Assembly: GCA_018398765.1 (NCBI GenBank)
Contig: JAHBMJ010000565.1
Location: 114,516 to 126,845 of the forward strand
Direction: 5' to 3'
DNA: 12,330 nt
From: Chromera velia
Lineage: Eukaryota; Sar; Chromeraceae
Of the stretch, positions 1 through 7,293 are shown piece by piece. Position 1 is the first letter of the stretch. Every line of letters begins with the position of its first letter. A program made the translations under genes and the position numbers. A model generated the notes under the pieces. It searched no databases. It saw only the letters and a program-made list of their open reading frames with translations, and was not told where the DNA came from.

Positions 1-77
1 TAACGCATTTTTTCATTTTTTGGGGGGGGATTCGGTTCTGTCTCCATCACGGTCGGTGTCGCCCAAATTCCAAAATA

Positions 78-172
78 TGCCCCTCAAGCAACTCGCACGG
101 AGCCGCGATCGCATTATAATATTATATACTTCGCTCTTCATGATACGTGCCCCTCAAGTAACTCGTACAGAG
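78..172 (+). repeat. Spaced degenerate direct repeat, two 25-bp copies
   Basis: A 25-bp unit beginning TGCCCCTCAAG occurs at 78-102 and again at 148-172, exactly 70 bp apart. The copies differ at three positions (C/T, C/T and G/A), all transitions. The DNA between them is AT-rich and unrelated. The repeat may be a pair of binding sites or the remnant of a 70-bp tandem duplication. Confidence 0.7.
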
Positions 173-287
173 TTAATTACATATATATTCATGCGCGGTC
201 CCGAAAAGCATATTTTATGCACGTTGCCGTGGCCTCCACCATTTGCCCATGCATGCATTGGAGGCAATTAACACATGCCCAAGCTCC

Positions 288-310
288 TGCATGATGGTTT
301 TCATCATGCA
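288..310. repeat. Perfect 9-bp inverted repeat with 5-nt loop
   Basis: TGCATGATG (288-296) is followed by the loop GTTTT and by CATCATGCA (302-310), a perfect stem. It contains a GCATG core like the other motifs nearby, so it may be a paired transcription-factor site rather than a transcribed hairpin. Confidence 0.6.
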
Positions 311-420
311 ATCAAATTATGGCCAACCCCCTAAATGGCCTCCCGAGGCACTCGCCCAACTTAGTCTGGTTGGGTGTATCCCGTATAGTATAGTAAGATA
401 TGAATATACAAGAGTGTACG

Positions 421-441
421 GGCGCGCATGCATGGCGCGCC
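421..441. promoter_or_regulatory. GC-rich palindrome around an ATGCAT core
   Basis: GGCGCGC (421-427), then ATGCAT, a single G, and GCGCGCC (435-441) form an almost perfect palindrome interrupted only by the extra G. It stands out against its AT-rich surroundings. The arrangement resembles a composite binding site with TGCATG at its centre, as used by ApiAP2-type factors in apicomplexans. That link rests on motif similarity alone. Confidence 0.35.
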
Positions 442-688
442 GAAGAATTTCGGACTATATACGTATGACGAACGGAGTAGAGACGTACATAAACTTAATG
501 TTTTGTCAAGGAAAATCGATCGGGCCAGTAAGATATGGTAAGATATATACACTCACCTGTCAAATCTAGCTGCTGAAGAACGTGTTGTAACGTGTTGTGA
601 TCTCTCCCTTTCCTTCTTATGCATTCGCGGCTAGCTGAGACAAAGATCTTGATATTCGCCTCCCAAATTGGTGGGCTGAGTATTTAGC

Positions 689-1583
689 ATGCAAGTAGCT
701 GAACACCAATTGTCCACAATTTCTCTCGTCGGCCGATCACTTGCATGCGTTCTCACGTCTATATATATAGCTGCATGTGTTCCTAGCTCTCTCTCATATG
801 CAGGACCGGGGATAAAGCGGACTCAAAAGAGAACCAGGAGAGCATTAACCACCGCAGGATCAGCATCAGCAAGGTGAGTGTCTCACTAAGCCCTTCTATA
901 CATTGTTCGAGGCTGCATTAGCTCGAAGCCGCCACTTAGTGTGAATCACTGTATGGGTCTGTACGCATCGCTTTATAACTGATTTAGATGACATTTGAGT
1001 GGACATGCTCTTTTTGTTGCTTCATTGCTTCATGTTGACTGTTCACGGTTCCATGCAGCTTGAGATCGTTGCCCAACACTAGATTTGTGTGTCTAGGTGT
1101 CGACGTGTGTTGATATCTGCATATATGTGCAAGTGTCGAGCCAGTCTGTTGTGATTTGATATGGCGAGGAATCGATCTCTTGTGTAGGCATATCCAATTG
1201 ATCATCTTATCAGATAATGACTCATTCAGCCTGACTGACTCACGGTGCTGATCGACCTGATGACTCTCTTTCTCTCTCTCATACTGAGAGCAAGGGAGAG
1301 CGTGCATCATTGACGATAACGAAGTAGCCATAGCCCCGTTGGGTGTGTTGAAAGTATTGCTCTTAGATTTTTTGGACGTTGTCATGCAAGCTGGACGCCC
1401 GTTCTGGCAGCGGTTGTATCTACAGTTTTTGTTGCCTCGGCTCATTTCCTCTTCCTTGTCCTCTCCCCTGTCTTTGCTTACTACGTTGCTGTCTCCTCTT
1501 TGTTCAGGATAGATAAAACGAGAGAAGATGATATAAAGAAGACGGACCAAGTGGGAGTAAGGAAGACAGCAGCAGCAGGGTGA
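689..1583 (+). CDS. Putative two-exon gene for a small secreted or membrane-anchored protein
   Basis: This is a tentative model. Exon 1 (689-873) starts at an ATG and encodes a short N-terminus followed by a hydrophobic stretch (SLACVLTSIYIAACVPSSLS, about residues 17-36) that looks like a signal peptide or anchor. A basic segment (KRTQKRTRR) follows. It ends at a consensus donor, AAG|GTGAGT. Exon 2 (1508-1583) follows a very long pyrimidine tract ending TTTGTTCAG. Exon 1 ends in phase 2, and exon 2 continues in the matching phase with IDKTREDDIKKTDQVG up to TGA at 1581-1583, giving about 86 residues. A second donor-like GTAAGG at 1557 could extend the gene instead. A TATATATATA run at 760-769 and an acceptor-like tract at 783-803 lie inside exon 1; they would instead support an internal exon of 804-873. 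In that 70-nt block a second frame is also open. No family was recognised. Confidence 0.28.
874..944 (+). other. Nested hairpin immediately downstream of a 5' splice site
   Basis: The first intronic bases GTGAG (874-878) can pair with CTCAC (882-886) over a 3-nt loop. In competition, CACTAAG (884-890) can pair with CTTAGTG (935-941), extended by two more pairs beyond one mismatch. This encloses an inner hairpin at 906-927 in which TTCGAG pairs with CTCGAA and, after one bulged G, CT pairs with AG over the loop GCATT. It could be a structured intronic RNA, or a switch that hides or exposes the splice site. No known RNA family was recognised. Confidence 0.35.
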
Positions 1584-2120
1584 CTGATTCACTGATCAGT
1601 GTGACACAACTGCCTCAATGGGCGTTCGAGGCTTCTTTAGCATGCGTGGCCTCAGTATGATTGTCACCGTCCGGGCAGCCCCTCTACTCAAATTCTTCTA
1701 ATACTCAATCTTCTTTTTCTATGCTATAAAACAGAGTTGTCTTTCTTTTTTAAGACGCATTAGGGCGTCATCTTTTTTGCCCACAAATCTTTCCGATTTA
1801 CTGTCACATGGACAGGTTATCAACTTTGAAGAATCCAGCTGCAGTTTCGCTTTTTAAAGTTGTATTACTGTCTTCTCAAAGTAATCCCGAGAGTTTGCCT
1901 TCTGGTATGTGGATGTACTGGTAGACGTGCCTTTGTGCAGTCTCTGAAGGCCCTCTGTATGTCGGTGCAAGTTTTCACAAAATTTCATGAAGAAGAATAC
2001 TAACAAAAAGGAGAAGAAAGAGAAGAAGAGGAGGAAAAAACAGCCGAAGGTCAGTTCGTTTACCAACAGGGAAGTCACCCACTGAGCAATAGTGTTTGCA
2101 TACAAAGGTTCTAGGCAGAA

Positions 2121-2199
2121 AGACAGAGAAACAGACAGACAGATAGACAGATAGACAGAGAGACAGAGAGACAAACAGATAGACAGATAGACAGACAGG
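2121..2199 (+). repeat. (GACA)n/(GATA)n microsatellite
   Basis: Imperfect GACA, GAGA and GATA tetranucleotides run for about 80 bp. The strand is purine-rich and preceded by a purine-rich tract at about 1985-2040. The minus-strand reading gives only Leu-Ser-Val-Cys repeats. Confidence 0.9.
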
Positions 2200-2689
2200 A
2201 TCCAGGTTGCCCCCTGCACGTCAGCCTGCTGATTTCACCGTTGTTGTGCTGTTCATAGATGATTTTTGGAGGCAGCCGTGAAGTTAGTTGGTCCACGTTA
2301 TGCCAGCTGACTTATTTTTGCTTTGTAGCCACTTTATATGGTATCAGCGAATGCTTCATGTGAGGAAGGCGCGTGCTTGCTCGCTCTTCGCGGTTCTTTT
2401 ATGCTTTAGCTTATCCTTGAACACCACTGCGTAACAATAGACCACTTCACATCTGTCGGTGATCGGTTAGTCTTTCTCTACCCTTGTGCAAGGCTTCATT
2501 GAAAGATCGATCGAGAGAAAAGTCAATCAATTAAGTATGCAGCTGCTTGGATGTGTGTATTGATCGAGCTGTTCGTTAGTCAGCAGTTGGATGATCGAGC
2601 GCTGATAAGAACGAGACAGCCGCGTCCCTCATTCTGTATGAAGAAAGTGTTGTCTGAGGAATTTGTATTATAACGGCCAAGTATGGCCA

Positions 2690-2695
2690 AATAAA
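2690..2695 (+). terminator. Possible polyadenylation hexamer AATAAA
   Basis: AATAAA follows two copies of a GGCCAA box (2675-2680 and 2685-2690) and precedes the change to AT-rich DNA near 2815. It may mark the 3' end of a plus-strand transcript, but AATAAA is common by chance and no exon was linked to it. Confidence 0.2.
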
Positions 2696-2832
2696 GTGGA
2701 AACCCCCTAGATCTGTCGCCTTTCTCTTACGCAATCTTCTCTGTCTTAGTGTTGTATGTTTACTATATTTTATTCTTTGGTGTCACGGTGTGTATCGGTC
2801 GGTTCTGTGCAGGGAACTTTTTTAAATTTAAC

Positions 2833-2859
2833 TTCAAATTAATGAACTTTTAATTTGAA
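2833..2859. repeat. 10-bp perfect inverted repeat at the edge of the AT-rich island
   Basis: TTCAAATTAA (2833-2842) and its reverse complement TTAATTTGAA (2850-2859) flank a 7-nt loop. The pair sits almost exactly where the AT-rich island begins. Confidence 0.6.
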
Positions 2860-3679
2860 TGCTCAGCATCAAAAAATGATAATTATTATATATAATATCT
2901 GCTATCATATTTATGAAACTGCTATTTTTGTTGATTATCATTCTATCACTAGTTAACATTCCTAGTTTCAAGTTGATCTGTAGAGTTTGATTCAAAATTT
3001 TAAATTTAATTTGCTTTTTACTCTAGTTTTTAACTATATAGGCAGTCTTTTAGTGCAGTCTCTAATGCAGTCTAATCTGCATGACTAGTAAATTGGCATG
3101 CTATTAAAATGTTGTTGATCGATGATCAAGATCATGTTTTATTTAAAAACTGCGTTGTAAATACAAATTGTATGATTACCCATATACAGGCTATTATTGA
3201 CATAATAAATCAACTAGTAAATTAATTACACTGGAACTACAGTGTTTCACAAGGAGAATTTCTAGAATCTTTTGTGTTACAGTGATTTATGAAACAATAA
3301 CTGTAATTTTAAGAGCTTTTGACTGATTCAATTAAATCACGCTTATGTGTAAAAAAAATAGTTGTAGATCACGGCTTGACACGTATCGCAGGGCAGCGTC
3401 ATAGCCTACATAGTTGAGAGTGCATGTATGACTCCGCAAAAAAAATGTACAGCTGTGCGCAAACTCCTAGGCAAACTCGTGCAAACTATGTAGCGCAACC
3501 TTACTATGTTACCTTAGCCATGCAAGCCAAAACCGTTAAGCCACGTCCCGCCTCATTGTAGACTACCAGTATCTCTTTTAGGATATTAACACTCCCGAGC
3601 AGCGGTTTATGCCTGAACCGCTCTATGAACCGCTGCGCGCACCTTTTTTACTCTTCTCTAGTCTAGTCTCCAGTGTTCA

Positions 3680-3820
3680 GTGAGTGAGTGAGTGAGTGAG
3701 TGAGTGAGGTGAGTGTGTCTAGGAGTATGTGAGTGGATGGGGTAAGTAGGTGGGGTGAATAAGGGAATTAAGTGAGTGAATGAGTGAGTGAGGTGAGTGA
3801 TCGAGTGAATGAGGTGAGTC
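3680..3820 (+). repeat. Two (GTGA)n microsatellite blocks
   Basis: A clean GTGA array at 3680-3708 is followed by diverged G/T-rich sequence and a second, broken GTGA array at about 3771-3820. Each repeat junction spells GTGAGT, the 5' splice-site consensus, so the plus-strand RNA would carry many splice-donor-like sites in a row. Confidence 0.85.
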
Positions 3821-3888
3821 TAAACTTCAACTTTTATCTGACAATTTCATCACACCTACATTACTCTAACTATTTTATCATACTTATT

Positions 3889-3952
3889 GTGATACAATTA
3901 TTTGTATCACTAGTACTAGTGTATAGCGTATTGTGTCACAATTTGAATTGTG
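3889..3952. repeat. Cluster of three palindromes
   Basis: Three dyads lie within 64 bp. GTGATACAA (3889-3897) pairs with TTGTATCAC (3902-3910). CACTAGTACTAGTG (3908-3921) is a perfect 14-bp palindrome sharing bases with the first. CACAATT (3937-3943) pairs with AATTGTG (3946-3952), and the arms extend to TGTCACAATT/AATTGTGTCA with one mismatch. The first and third share the layout GTG-CAATT-GTG and may be related copies. Confidence 0.65.
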
Positions 3953-5520
3953 TCATACTATAGTTTCAGTGTAAAATTAATTAACGTAGTAACACTAGTA
4001 TATGACTCAAAAAATATATACTGCTAATTCTTACATAAAAAAGTGAAGCTTTGCTTAAATAATATACACTATACAGTAATTCTAACTATAATCCTAATCA
4101 AATTACTGAAGAAAATCAAAAGCTTGAGGTATACAGTACTAGTAACTTGAAAAATTGAAAGACCAGTGAAGGAAATAATTTTAACGTTTGATTTCTATAT
4201 GTGTATTTTAAATTTGAGTGTACAATATTAATCTATACTACCAAAAAAACTGCTTGAATTATAAATCAAATGTTTTGTTCTGTTAGTACTTTTTCGTGGA
4301 CCACCCAGAAATATTTCTCTCAAGAAATTATAATTCTGAAAACTTAGTAAAAGTTTACACATCTGTCAATTACTGCAATCAGAAGTTTGATCAGACCTGT
4401 GCGTTTTCTTAGTCTCCACTTCTTCATCTGAGAGAAGATTCTTCACAGCAAAAGAAACTGTGTGATTCTTTCCCCCTTTTTTTTCTCTCTGCTGACAAAA
4501 CGCCATACACAAAGAAAAACAATGGTAAATCCAAAAGAACATGGGTCCTTCAATTTAAAAACCTAATCTGTCAGTTATGTTTGGACAGGCTGCGCTTACA
4601 ATGACGCCCCTCACAGATGCAACTTCTATTACAAGGCAGAAAGGCCTCCGAGTCAAAGACAGAGTAATAACTGTTATCGGTCTGTAGGAGCCAACAGATA
4701 CTCCAAAGTCTATCCTATCGCTCCCAGCCCCCCCACCCCCTCAGGCTGCTTCATCTCTGACTGTTGGAGTAGATGGCGAAGGGGGAAATGGAGGATGATC
4801 TTCATGCCCATCAAAATTGGCGTCGGAGGTGGTGACTATCTCGGGGTTGATGGTGGTGCTGACAAACGGCCGATCCACATACAGACGAGCAATTTCAGGC
4901 ATACCAGCCGGAAATGTCAGGTAGCCTGTTTGAGTATTTTCGGATGAGTGGCCGGTGGGGAGGGCAGGGGCGACAAAGTCTGAGTTCTTCCAAAGGATGG
5001 GGGGCTTGCACGGGTCGGCGCATTCCTCAGCCACCTTGTATACCCTTCCAACGACGCCCTTCTTGAGGATTTCAATAGGCCGGGCCGCCATAGATGGCTT
5101 GTCATCCTTCATGGGAGGGCCCTGATGCAAGACCCCTGCAAACCCCTCGTCGGCGGCCTTGCAGCTGTACGGAAGGCTGTAAAAGACCATGCAGCCCACC
5201 CCGGCCCTCATTTATACAGCAGCCCTCGTGGTCGGTGATGATCCAGTTCAGCTCAATGCGGGGATCCAGAGCTTCTAGAGCCACTGCGGCGTTGTTCGAG
5301 ATACCACGGAAGTCATAGTGTTTGAATCAAGGTGGGCGACCGAAAGATGGCGTAAAGCCCTGCATGGCAAAGGGGAACCCTGTCGGATGGATCGCATTGG
5401 CATGTGGATGCTGAGCACCCACGCCGGGCATGCTGCCATTCACAGGGGTTTGCGAGTATTTGCAAGTCGTGTGGGGGAAAGATGATGGCGCCTGCCAGTG
5501 GCTGTGGGGGGAGGACGTAG

Positions 5521-5670
5521 GGGTTGACCGGTGGCCGAGAGGGAACGCACAGGTTAGCGGCTGTCTGTTAGGGAGCGTATAAGTTGGTAGCTGTCTGTTA
5601 GGGAGCGTATAGGTTAGCGGTCGTCTATGAGGGGGTGTGTAGGTTAACAGTCCTCTGTAGGGGGGCAAAG
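5521..5670 (-). repeat. Five 30-bp tandem repeats encoding a decapeptide
   Basis: Five units of exactly 30 bp start at 5521, 5551, 5581, 5611 and 5641. The second and third share an identical 20-bp core. On the minus strand one frame stays open through all units and repeats LTYTLPNRQ-like peptides, while a second frame meets TAA or TAG in three units. A period divisible by three and one open frame argue that the repeat was once translated, as part of the proline-rich segment of the remnant around it. Confidence 0.75.
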
Positions 5671-6167
5671 GCTATGACGGTGGGCTGCGTGGGCCCCAGT
5701 AAGATTGGACGAGGCGGCAGATTCGTGATGAGGCCGGTAGGGGGACGTTGCCTATGTCAGATGAAGGATCACGACTGGTGCTGGAGGGAAGTGGTTCACA
5801 AAGGTGACCAGAGGGCGCTGCCTGACGTTCACCTCCACTCCTGGCTTGGTCCTGTACCGCTGCAATGCGAATTAAATCAATCTGAGACGGCTGCGGTCCA
5901 GCCTGCAGAGCGATGGCGTTCGTCATGGATCCCTGGGGGTTCTATATCGGGCTGTGGCGCCTCTTCATCCTCTACAACGATTATTCAATAGACAGAAGCA
6001 CAAAGAGGGGAGATGAGCGAGTGATGACATCAAGAAAGGGAGTCAGAAAGACTGAGACACACATGGGCAAAAAGACTGTGTGACTTATTTTTTTATTTTT
6101 TTCACAACAGACAGTTGGGCGGGCAGACACCCACAGATGTACATAAAGCACACGCACAGATACTAGA

Positions 6168-6385
6168 CAAAAAGAAAGAGAGACAGAGATAGAAAAGGAA
6201 ACAGAAAGAGAGACAGAAAAGAACAAAGAAAGACAGAGAGACAGACAAAGATAGATAGATAGATTGAGATAGAGAGAGAAAGAACAAAAAGAAGAACTTG
6301 GAAGGCAAAGGGAGAGACAAGCGGGAGGGCAGCCAGACAAAACATAGAAAAAAAGAAAGAAAAAAAGAAAGAAAGAAAGAAAGAA

Positions 6386-6419
<34 letters not shown>

Positions 6420-6430
6420 ATAGATAGATA
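6168..6430 (+). repeat. Compound GAAA/GACA/GATA microsatellite in an intron
   Basis: Purine-rich tetranucleotides build up from about 6168 and become pure arrays: GAAA (about 6354-6388), GACA (about 6388-6420) and GATA (6418-6430). They lie inside the intron proposed between 6710 and 5972 of the minus-strand remnant, whose RNA would carry a long pyrimidine tract here. Minus-strand open frames across it encode only Leu/Ser/Phe/Cys low complexity and were not called as genes. Confidence 0.9.
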
Positions 6431-7200
6431 AAAAGGGTTGTGAAGAAAGATAAAACAGAGACCAACCTCTATCTGACGAAGCGTATTCAATCTATCGGAG
6501 AGACAGCTCCTTGAGAAAACCACACACACCAAAGGAAGAGACGGATTGAGTAGCAAAAGGCAGTGGGAGAATTGCTAGTCCACTAGGAAGCGGGTTGTTG
6601 TTTGAATTCTCGACGACCACTCCGATGCAGTGCATCTATAGAGTCGCCATTTACAGAAGGAGGTGCTGCGTCGCTTCTCTTCACTCCTACTCCTTCCCCC
6701 CTCTGCTTACCCCATGTCCTCGGATATATCAATTCCACAATTTTTTTTCCCGTCGCGGTGACATAGCACTCGTGTCTGAATGCCGTCGCATCCATCCAAT
6801 CTTTAAATTCCTTTGCCGCCTGCTACCCTTCCTCCTCCCGGATCCTCCTCTCCTCGTTTACCATCAGATCGTTAGTGCAAGTCTTAGAGACTTCCTCTGT
6901 CTCCCTCGTCTTCTCTCGAAGCTCTCGGTCGTCAGCTTCCTTCTCACAGTGACCCTTAATTCATGTTTTTCTATGTAACGTAGCCGTTGAAGTCCAGCCT
7001 GACAAGCTAAAGTTTTCTGGTCATCGACATCGTATAAAAGGTCATGATGCTGCACAAATGTATGGACAAGAAGCGGCAAAAAAAATTAACAGAGCTGTGT
7101 GACTCAAAAAGCAGAACCGTAGGTTAGGAAGCAGAAAGCAAGGGCCCAAAGGAAAGATCGAGAGAGATCCTCCAGCCTTCCACATAGGCTAGTCACTTAC

Positions 7201-7293
7201 CCAAAAGGGTTTCTGTCCTCACAGTTGAAGTGGAAGGATAGCTCGAGGCTGTATTTAGATGGTCTCAAAGCCTTCGAGCACACCTCTGATGGC
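7201..7293 (-). pseudogene. Exon-like remnant just after the TAG of the upstream gene
   Basis: Directly after the TAG at 7296-7294, the same strand runs to a strong donor, TTTTGG|GTAAGT, with exon end at 7201. A shifted frame here is open and protein-like (SKYSLELSFHFNCEDRNPFG) but does not match the phase of the next exon at 7049. The frame of the upstream exon does match that phase, yet contains TAG, TAA and TGA between 7294 and 7201. Either this is the lost continuation of the gene, or the donor belongs to untranslated sequence. Confidence 0.35.

Larger units (their letters stand above)
1..688. other. Left-end non-coding region rich in TGCATGC motifs
   Basis: I see no convincing gene here. 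Open frames up to 108 codons exist on the plus strand (243-569), but they have no splice context and no recognisable protein character. The stretch contains several CATGCATG or GCATGC cores (around 249-258, 427-434, 687-693 and 741-748). It also holds short inverted repeats and a repeated AGTAAGATATG (391-401 and 529-539). TGCATGC-type motifs are known promoter elements in coccidia, so an upstream regulatory role for the gene proposed at 689 is possible. This is inference only. Confidence 0.4.
1584..2814. other. Gene-free stretch
   Basis: No supported exon is visible. The minus-strand open frames in 1854-2296 are translations of a GACA/GATA microsatellite and a purine-rich tract (Ser/Leu/Cys repeats) and are not believable proteins. 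The segment holds a perfect 12-bp palindrome CACTGATCAGTG (1590-1601), the microsatellite at 2121-2199, and an AATAAA at 2690-2695 that might be a polyadenylation signal for a plus-strand transcript. Confidence 0.5.
2815..4740. other. AT-rich island without genes
   Basis: Base composition changes sharply near 2815 to dense A/T runs and returns to mixed DNA near 4570. No open frame over 60 codons exists on either strand. It contains an inverted repeat (2833-2859), GTGA microsatellites (3680-3820) and a palindrome cluster (3889-3952). A more GC-balanced insert lies at about 3360-3660. The last part (4561-4740) is the flank of the minus-strand coding remnant that ends at 4741. The island may be intergenic spacer or decayed transposon; no coding trace of a transposon is visible. 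Confidence 0.6.
4741..7049 (-). pseudogene. Decayed two-exon coding region, function unknown
   Basis: Exon A (7049 down to 6711) follows an acceptor tract ending TTTGTGCAG and starts HHDLLYDVDDQKTLACQAG. It then changes frame into a charged, coil-like segment (EKEADDRELREKTRETEEV), meets an in-frame TAG at 6825-6823, and continues through MDATAFRHECYVTATGKK to the donor GGG|GTAAGC in phase 1. Exon B starts at 5971 after a pyrimidine-rich tract and TTGTAG, in the matching phase (EDEEAPQPDIEP). The apparent coding frame then changes near 5936-5940 (a C5 run), near 5860, near 5745 (another C5 run), near 5665-5670 (a C6 run) and near 5200-5208 (a G-rich run). Further pieces include KPGVEVNVRQRPLVTFVNHF, a proline-rich repeat, a TGA near 5327, ALDPRIELNWIITDHEGCC, and a final 156-codon frame ending in TGA at 4741. 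Good splice sites with broken frames indicate a pseudogene or assembly indels. No family was recognised. Confidence 0.6.

Noticed and set aside
558-683. Minus-strand open block ending at a GTGAGT donor
   Set aside because: About 42 codons without a stop and one good donor, but no Met, only a poor acceptor and no partner exon. It was not strong enough to list.
900-930. tRNA T-arm-like GTTCGAGGC
   Set aside because: No acceptor stem, D-arm or anticodon arm could be fitted around it; the bases fit the local hairpin better.
984-1592. 202-codon open frame on the minus strand
   Set aside because: It is Ser/His/Asn-rich with no domain character, begins opposite the possible plus-strand exon 2, and has no supporting splice or start context. 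Long chance frame is the better reading.
1854-2296. Two minus-strand open frames of 121 and 61 codons
   Set aside because: They translate the GACA/GATA repeat and a purine tract into Leu-Ser-Val-Cys runs.
5700-5860. Multicopper oxidase similarity of the KPGVEVNVRQRPLV segment
   Set aside because: The expected copper-binding HxH motifs and the later histidine clusters are absent from all frames.
5981-6556. 191-codon minus-strand frame and its overlapping frames
   Set aside because: The sequence is dominated by microsatellite-encoded Leu/Ser/Phe/Cys and lies within a well-bounded intron.
6595-6978. 127-codon plus-strand open frame
   Set aside because: It is antisense to the exon-like minus-strand block 7049-6711, which has an acceptor and a donor. 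The plus frame has neither.
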